NCBI GenBank assembly: GCA_025455635.1
Contig: JALOMF010000154.1
Coordinates: forward strand, 1-8,612
Reading direction: 5' to 3'
From: Saprospiraceae bacterium
GTDB taxonomy: Bacteria > Bacteroidota > Bacteroidia > Chitinophagales > Saprospiraceae
DNA: 8,612 bases
Both the position numbers and the translations under genes were made by a program. Within the stretch, counting starts at the first letter, position 1. Every line of letters starts with the position of its first letter. Below, piece after piece: positions 5,352 through 8,612 of the stretch. The notes under the pieces were generated by a model that searched no databases, was not told the origin of the DNA, and worked only from the letters and a program-made list of their open reading frames with translations.

Positions 5352-6254
5352 ATGAACCACTACACTTGGACATACGTCGGCGATGCTGGCAGGAACTACC
5401 GGGTGGGGCTGATGTACAGCCCCAAGACCGGGCACCTGCTCATTTACATCGGCTCAAAAATCGTGCAAGTGGACTTCAAGGTCTTCGAGTCGAAGGAGTA
5501 CACTTTTTTTATCGAAGAAGAACTGGTGCACATCAACCTCGAAAGGCGGGGCGACGAGATGTACTTCACCTTCAATATTGACAAAAAAGCCGACACGCCC
5601 CGCAACCAAGTGCGGCACCGCTTGGAGCGCAAATACTTCCGGCACATGCTTGTCTTCATCGGCGTGATGGCCGTGATGGTGGCGGGTGTGCTCGCTTGGG
5701 GCAAAAACGCCAAGAAATCGGAGACGGAGCGCATCGAAGAAATGCTGGCTAAGGGTAGCCAGGAAGCCGTAGGCAGGGTATTGGTAAAAAAGCTGGACGC
5801 CAACAACGCCGAGAGTTCCTACCAGTTCGTGGCAGGGACGCAGACCATCACCGCCAAGTCACTGCTGCAATCAGAGCCGCTCATCCTGCTGGTGAACCCC
5901 ATGCCGCTGGAGCCGGGCGACGAGTTCCGGGTGCGCTACTCGACCCGCAAGCCGCACGTGAACCAGATGCTGTTCAGCGAGCCGACGCCCCGCCAGGTGG
6001 AGGTGTACAAGCAGCGGGCCATTGCGAAGCACGACCAACTGAACCCCGATGCCCCGCCCGGCATGACGGCTTGTTTTGTGCAAACAGCCTACGGCCACGA
6101 TGGCCTCCGGTCGTTGGCCGATGTCTATTTCCAAGCCACCAAACCCGGCTACAACCTGGAGCACAACCTCGAAACCTTCGCCAAACTCATCGCCGACAAG
6201 GGCTTTTTGGCAAAAATGGAGGAGCGGTGCGGCCACCTAAGACCGTCAAAATGA
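5352..6254 (+). CDS. Single-pass membrane protein of unknown function, possible FAIM-like N-terminal domain
   Basis: I do not recognise a named family for this 300-residue protein. Residues 1-77 are beta-strand-rich and aromatic (GHLLIYIGSKIV, then FKVFESKEYTFFIEEELVHINL, then EMYFTFNID). Their order of strands and the 'FFIEEELVHI...Y.F.ID' ending recall the FAIM beta-sandwich, but only faintly. A basic stretch (84-98, RNQVRHRLERKYFRH) precedes one transmembrane helix at about 99-116, so the N-terminal domain should be cytoplasmic and residues 118-300 periplasmic. The outer part has a short helical stretch (123-134), then a second beta-rich region with SEPLILLVNPMPLEPGDEFRVRYSTRKPH, and ends in a likely helical segment with two Cys. 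The start is the first Met after an in-frame TAA nine codons upstream. It is probably monocistronic: the kinase is divergent and the symporter downstream has its own promoter. Confidence 0.8.
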   Translation: MNHYTWTYVGDAGRNYRVGLMYSPKTGHLLIYIGSKIVQVDFKVFESKEYTFFIEEELVHINLERRGDEMYFTFNIDKKADTPRNQVRHRLERKYFRHMLVFIGVMAVMVAGVLAWGKNAKKSETERIEEMLAKGSQEAVGRVLVKKLDANNAESSYQFVAGTQTITAKSLLQSEPLILLVNPMPLEPGDEFRVRYSTRKPHVNQMLFSEPTPRQVEVYKQRAIAKHDQLNPDAPPGMTACFVQTAYGHDGLRSLADVYFQATKPGYNLEHNLETFAKLIADKGFLAKMEERCGHLRPSK

Positions 6255-6258
6255 ACGG

Positions 6259-6287
6259 TTTGAAAATTCGTTTTTTGCCTATGTTTG
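6259..6287 (+). promoter_or_regulatory. Bacteroidota promoter (TTTG-N17-TAnnTTTG) for the symporter
   Basis: TTTG at 6259-6262 and TATGTTTG at 6280-6287 match both the -33 and -7 Bacteroidota consensus boxes, separated by 17 bases, within the accepted 17-23 range. The predicted leader before the symporter start at 6409 is about 115 bases. I see no other element in the 154-base gap between 6255 and 6408. Confidence 0.55.
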
Positions 6288-6408
6288 CCCACCTTTAAAA
6301 ATCGCAGCTTGTCATTTACCGACCTTGGTCACCTTCGTAAATATGGCCACTGGGCAATGGCTTGCTTTTCGGCAACGCAAGTCGGCTGCCGCCTAATCAC
6401 CTGAAGAA

Positions 6409-8148
6409 ATGCATTGGATTGACTGGACCGTAATGCTCGCCGTGCTCGGCGGAATCATCCTCTACGGCATGTGGAAGACCCGTAGCGTGGACAACGTGAA
6501 GAGCTACCTGATGGGCGACCGGGAGCTGGGCTGGTGGACCATCGGCCTATCGGTGATGGCCACGCAAGCCAGCGCCATCACCTTCCTCAGCACGCCCGGC
6601 CAAGCATTTGACGACGGGATGCGCTTCGTGCAGTTCTACTACGGCCTGCCCATTGCCATGCTCATCATTACGGTGTTCGTGCTGCCGATTTACTACAAAC
6701 TGAATGTTTACACGGCCTACGAGTTTTTGGAGCAACGTTTTGACTTGAAAACCCGCACGCTGGCGGCCACGCTGTTCCTGTTTTCGAGGGGGATGGCGGC
6801 GGGCTTCACCATCTCGGCGCCGAGCATCGTGCTGGCCAGCATCATGGGCTGGAACTTGCAGTGGACCATCATCGCCACGGGTGCCGTCGTCACGATTTAC
6901 ACGGTTTTCGGAGGAACGACGGCGGTGAGCGTGACCCAAAAGCAGCAAATGACCGTGATTTTGATTGGGCTTGTCATCACGGCGTTTTTGATTGTGGCCA
7001 AATTCCCCGACCACGTCAGCATGGCCGATGGCTGGGCGGTGGCACGGGAGCTGGACAAAACCGACATCGTGGACACCAAATGGGACCTTTCGAACCGCTA
7101 CAATATCTGGTCGGGGCTCATAGCCTCAGTGTTCCTTTTCCTCTCTTATTTCGGCACCGACCAATCGCAGGTGCAGCGCTACCTGAGCGGTCGCTCGCTG
7201 CGGGAGAGCCGGGCGGGGCTGCTGTTCAACGGCCTGATAAAAATCCCGATGCAGTGGTTCGTGCTGTTCACGGGCATCATGGTCTATCTGTTCTTCCAAT
7301 TCACCGAGCCGCCCGTGCATTTCAACAAGGGCAACCTCGGACTATTGGAAAAATCGGCGGCCTACCAGCCCCGGCTCGACAGCCTGAAGCGCCAGCACAC
7401 CACAGTTTTTAACCTAAAACAAACCGAAGTGAAGGCCCTCGTGGATGCGCTGCACACGGAGGATGCTTCGCAAATTGCGGCAGCAAAAACCAAAGTGGCC
7501 GACCTGACTGCCCAAGAAGTGGCCGTGCGGGGCCAGGTGGACGACCTCCTGCGCCAATACGACAAGGAGGACGACAAAGTGGTCATCGAGCCGAACGACA
7601 AAGACTATGTCTTCATCACTTTCGTGGTGAACTACCTGCCCAAAGGCATGATAGGGCTGCTGCTGGCGGTCATTTTCTGCGCCGCCATGTCCAGCATCGC
7701 CTCCGAGCTGAACGCACTGGCCACTACCACCGTCGTGGACATCTACCGCCGCTCCATGAAGCAGGATGCCTCCGACAATCATTACCTCAACGTGAGCAAA
7801 TGGCTGACCATTGGCTGGGGGGCGCTGGTCATCTGCTTTGCCTCCGTGACGCTGCTTTTCGAGAACCTGATTCAGGCGGTGAACATCGTGGGGTCGCTGC
7901 TCTATGGCACCATCCTCGGCATCTTCGCCGTGGCCTTTGCCATGAAGCGCATCGGCGGCACGGCGGTCTTCATCGCTGCCATCATCGGCGAGCTGACGGT
8001 GCTTTCCGTTTATTTTTGGGATAAAATGGACGGCAAGGAGGACATCGGCTTCGTGTGGCTGAACCCGATTGGGTGCTTGACGGTGATGGCGGCGGCGGCG
8101 GTGTTGCAGGTGTTGTTGCCAAAAAAGGGTAAAGGGAGTGTGGCTTAA
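6409..8148 (+). CDS. Sodium:solute symporter (SSS family) with long loop insertion
   Basis: This 579-residue inner-membrane transporter couples uptake of a small organic solute to sodium entry; the substrate cannot be read from the sequence. Family marks: SYLMGDRELGWWTIGLSVMAT (about 32-52, the classic first core helix), GTDQSQVQRYLSGRSLRES (about 249-267), and FCAAMSSIASELNALATTTVVDIYRR (about 423-448). In the last, A425, S428 and S429 align with the vSGLT Na2 sodium-site residues A361, S364 and S365. About 13 hydrophobic helices can be picked out. Residues about 299-399, between the helix ending YLFFQF and the one starting NYLPKGMIGLL, form a hydrophilic, helix-prone insertion of about 100 residues, predicted to be periplasmic by comparison with the SGLT fold. 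The start ATG gives the usual short outside N-terminus before helix 1. The downstream toxin-antitoxin pair has its own promoter. Confidence 0.93.
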   Translation: MHWIDWTVMLAVLGGIILYGMWKTRSVDNVKSYLMGDRELGWWTIGLSVMATQASAITFLSTPGQAFDDGMRFVQFYYGLPIAMLIITVFVLPIYYKLNVYTAYEFLEQRFDLKTRTLAATLFLFSRGMAAGFTISAPSIVLASIMGWNLQWTIIATGAVVTIYTVFGGTTAVSVTQKQQMTVILIGLVITAFLIVAKFPDHVSMADGWAVARELDKTDIVDTKWDLSNRYNIWSGLIASVFLFLSYFGTDQSQVQRYLSGRSLRESRAGLLFNGLIKIPMQWFVLFTGIMVYLFFQFTEPPVHFNKGNLGLLEKSAAYQPRLDSLKRQHTTVFNLKQTEVKALVDALHTEDASQIAAAKTKVADLTAQEVAVRGQVDDLLRQYDKEDDKVVIEPNDKDYVFITFVVNYLPKGMIGLLLAVIFCAAMSSIASELNALATTTVVDIYRRSMKQDASDNHYLNVSKWLTIGWGALVICFASVTLLFENLIQAVNIVGSLLYGTILGIFAVAFAMKRIGGTAVFIAAIIGELTVLSVYFWDKMDGKEDIGFVWLNPIGCLTVMAAAAVLQVLLPKKGKGSVA

Positions 8149-8166
8149 AGTGGCATTTTTACCCGT

Positions 8167-8198
8167 TTTGAACTTTGTTCTGAAAAAGGTTATTTTTG
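8167..8198 (+). promoter_or_regulatory. Bacteroidota promoter (TTTG-N20-TAnnTTTG) for the toxin-antitoxin pair
   Basis: TTTG at 8167-8170 and TATTTTTG at 8191-8198 match both consensus boxes with 20 bases between them. Transcription would start around 8203-8206, leaving a very short leader of roughly 11-14 bases before the antitoxin ATG at 8217. This makes the pair an independent unit from the symporter. Confidence 0.6.
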
Positions 8199-8216
8199 TA
8201 GGAAAAAAATAGCGCC

Positions 8217-8462
8217 ATGCTAACTATTGAAGCAGAAGCCCAAATATCTAAGAAAGACCGACGCTTGAGCATCCATGTCGCCGAGAGCGTTCCAAATGGT
8301 GACTATGACTTGCTCGTGGTGCTCATGCCCAAACAGCAGGCACGTTCCAAGAAAAAATCGGGTGCAAAGCCAAAAGCCATCTGGTATCCTACCTATCAAG
8401 TGCCCGTGAACCCAACGCTAACCTTTAACAGAAGCGAAATCTATGGCGACGATGGCAGATAA
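8217..8462 (+). CDS. Small antitoxin-like protein paired with PIN toxin
   Basis: This 81-residue protein most likely neutralises the PIN-domain toxin encoded directly after it. Its N-terminal half (MLTIEAEAQISKKDRRLSIH and VPNGDYDLLVVLMP) resembles the strand-rich dimerisation and DNA-binding part of small antitoxins from cyanobacteria and Bacteroidota, which often read 'R.L.L..P..V..G.Y.vVVvL'. The middle (RSKKKSGAKPKA) is basic, and the end, FNRSEIYGDDGR, matches the 'R.(D/E).YgDdGR' tail seen in that antitoxin group, probably the toxin-binding segment; this family recall is from memory, with no search. It is complete, with stop codon overlapping the toxin start region by 11 bases. The role as antitoxin rests mainly on this tail, the size and the neighbour. 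Autorepression of the promoter at 8167-8198 is expected for such systems but no operator was identified. Confidence 0.65.
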   Translation: MLTIEAEAQISKKDRRLSIHVAESVPNGDYDLLVVLMPKQQARSKKKSGAKPKAIWYPTYQVPVNPTLTFNRSEIYGDDGR

Positions 8463-8612
8463 GAAACGTATGTTCATAGATACGAACATATTGGCCTATA
8501 TCAGCTTGGCAAATTCCCCATTTCACTTGATGCTAGGAACAAATTGAACGCCTACCAGCAACAAGGCTATGAGCCGTGGATTAGCCGCCAAATCATCCGG
8601 GAATATTTGGTC
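8452..8612 (+). pseudogene. PIN-domain (VapC-like) toxin, frameshifted and cut by window edge
   Basis: PIN toxins are ribonucleases that stop growth by cutting RNA. From ATG at 8452 (alternatives 8443 and 8470) the frame reads MADKKRMFIDTNILAYISLA and NSPFH, giving the canonical PIN opening with catalytic Asp in FIDTN, then continues only to a TGA at 8545. From 8529 the next frame reads DARNKLNAYQQQGYEPWISR and QIIREYLV to the window edge; the SPFH..AR..L...WISRQ..REYL pattern, with the second acidic residue in REYL, is a normal continuation of this toxin type. Only two bases (8527-8528) separate CAC (8524-8526) from GAT (8529-8531), so one base appears to be missing. The toxin would thus be inactive unless the break is a sequencing or assembly error. 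No slippery heptamer is visible that would suggest programmed frameshifting. Confidence 0.65.

Noticed and set aside
5324..5581. Alternative upstream start and frame for the membrane protein gene
   Set aside because: It is in a different frame from the 300-residue protein, which has an in-frame TAA nine codons before its first Met; the short frame lacks the hydrophobic helix and coherent strand pattern.
6547..7782. Several open frames on both strands inside the symporter gene
   Set aside because: They overlap transmembrane segments and Na-site motifs of the symporter, and their translations are Arg/His-rich strings typical of shadow frames in GC-rich coding sequence.
8149..8216. Terminator after the symporter gene
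   Set aside because: T-rich stretches are present but no convincing stem; the region is better explained by the TTTG/TAnnTTTG promoter.
8515..8545. Programmed ribosomal frameshift in the PIN toxin
   Set aside because: No slippery heptamer (X XXY YYZ) or downstream stem is seen; a single-base deletion or sequence error explains the pattern more simply.

Overview
The window looks like chromosomal DNA of a member of the Bacteroidota, possibly a Saprospiraceae- or Chitinophaga-like lineage; that finer placement is a guess from overall gene style. The evidence is: several perfect matches to the Bacteroidota -7 promoter element TAnnTTTG, two with a TTTG box 17-20 nt upstream; starts that mostly lack a Shine-Dalgarno sequence; a two-component pair of the RprX/RprY type; three lipoproteins with Bacteroidota-style ends; and an SSS-family symporter with a long loop insertion. 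No tRNA, rRNA, CRISPR array or insertion sequence was seen.

Layout. At the left edge (1-510, minus) is the N-terminal part of an exported Mn-type superoxide dismutase, cut by the window edge. It diverges from a small Uma2-like (PD-(D/E)XK fold) protein at 687-1103 (plus). Convergent to that, with only 15 bp between stop codons, is a five-gene minus-strand cluster from 5057 down to 1119: sensor histidine kinase, three different small lipoproteins, and an OmpR/RprY-type response regulator. Spacing is very tight (10 nt, a 4-nt ATGA overlap, 18 nt, 39 nt), so it is probably one operon. Putting three lipoproteins between the two halves of a two-component system suggests an envelope-sensing module, and it is the most interesting structure in the window.

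The right half is on the plus strand. A 300-residue single-pass membrane protein (5352-6254) has an N-terminal beta-rich domain that faintly resembles the FAIM fold. A 579-residue sodium:solute symporter (6409-8148) has its own well-formed promoter and a hydrophilic insertion of about 100 residues between two core helices. A toxin-antitoxin pair follows (8217-8612): an intact small antitoxin overlapped by a PIN-domain (VapC-like) toxin whose reading frame is broken by an apparent one-base deletion near 8527-8529. The toxin then runs off the window edge.

The genes form independent units: oxidative-stress defence in the cell envelope, envelope signalling, solute uptake and a toxin-antitoxin locus. 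Apart from the signalling operon and the toxin-antitoxin pair, nothing in the sequence ties them to one pathway.
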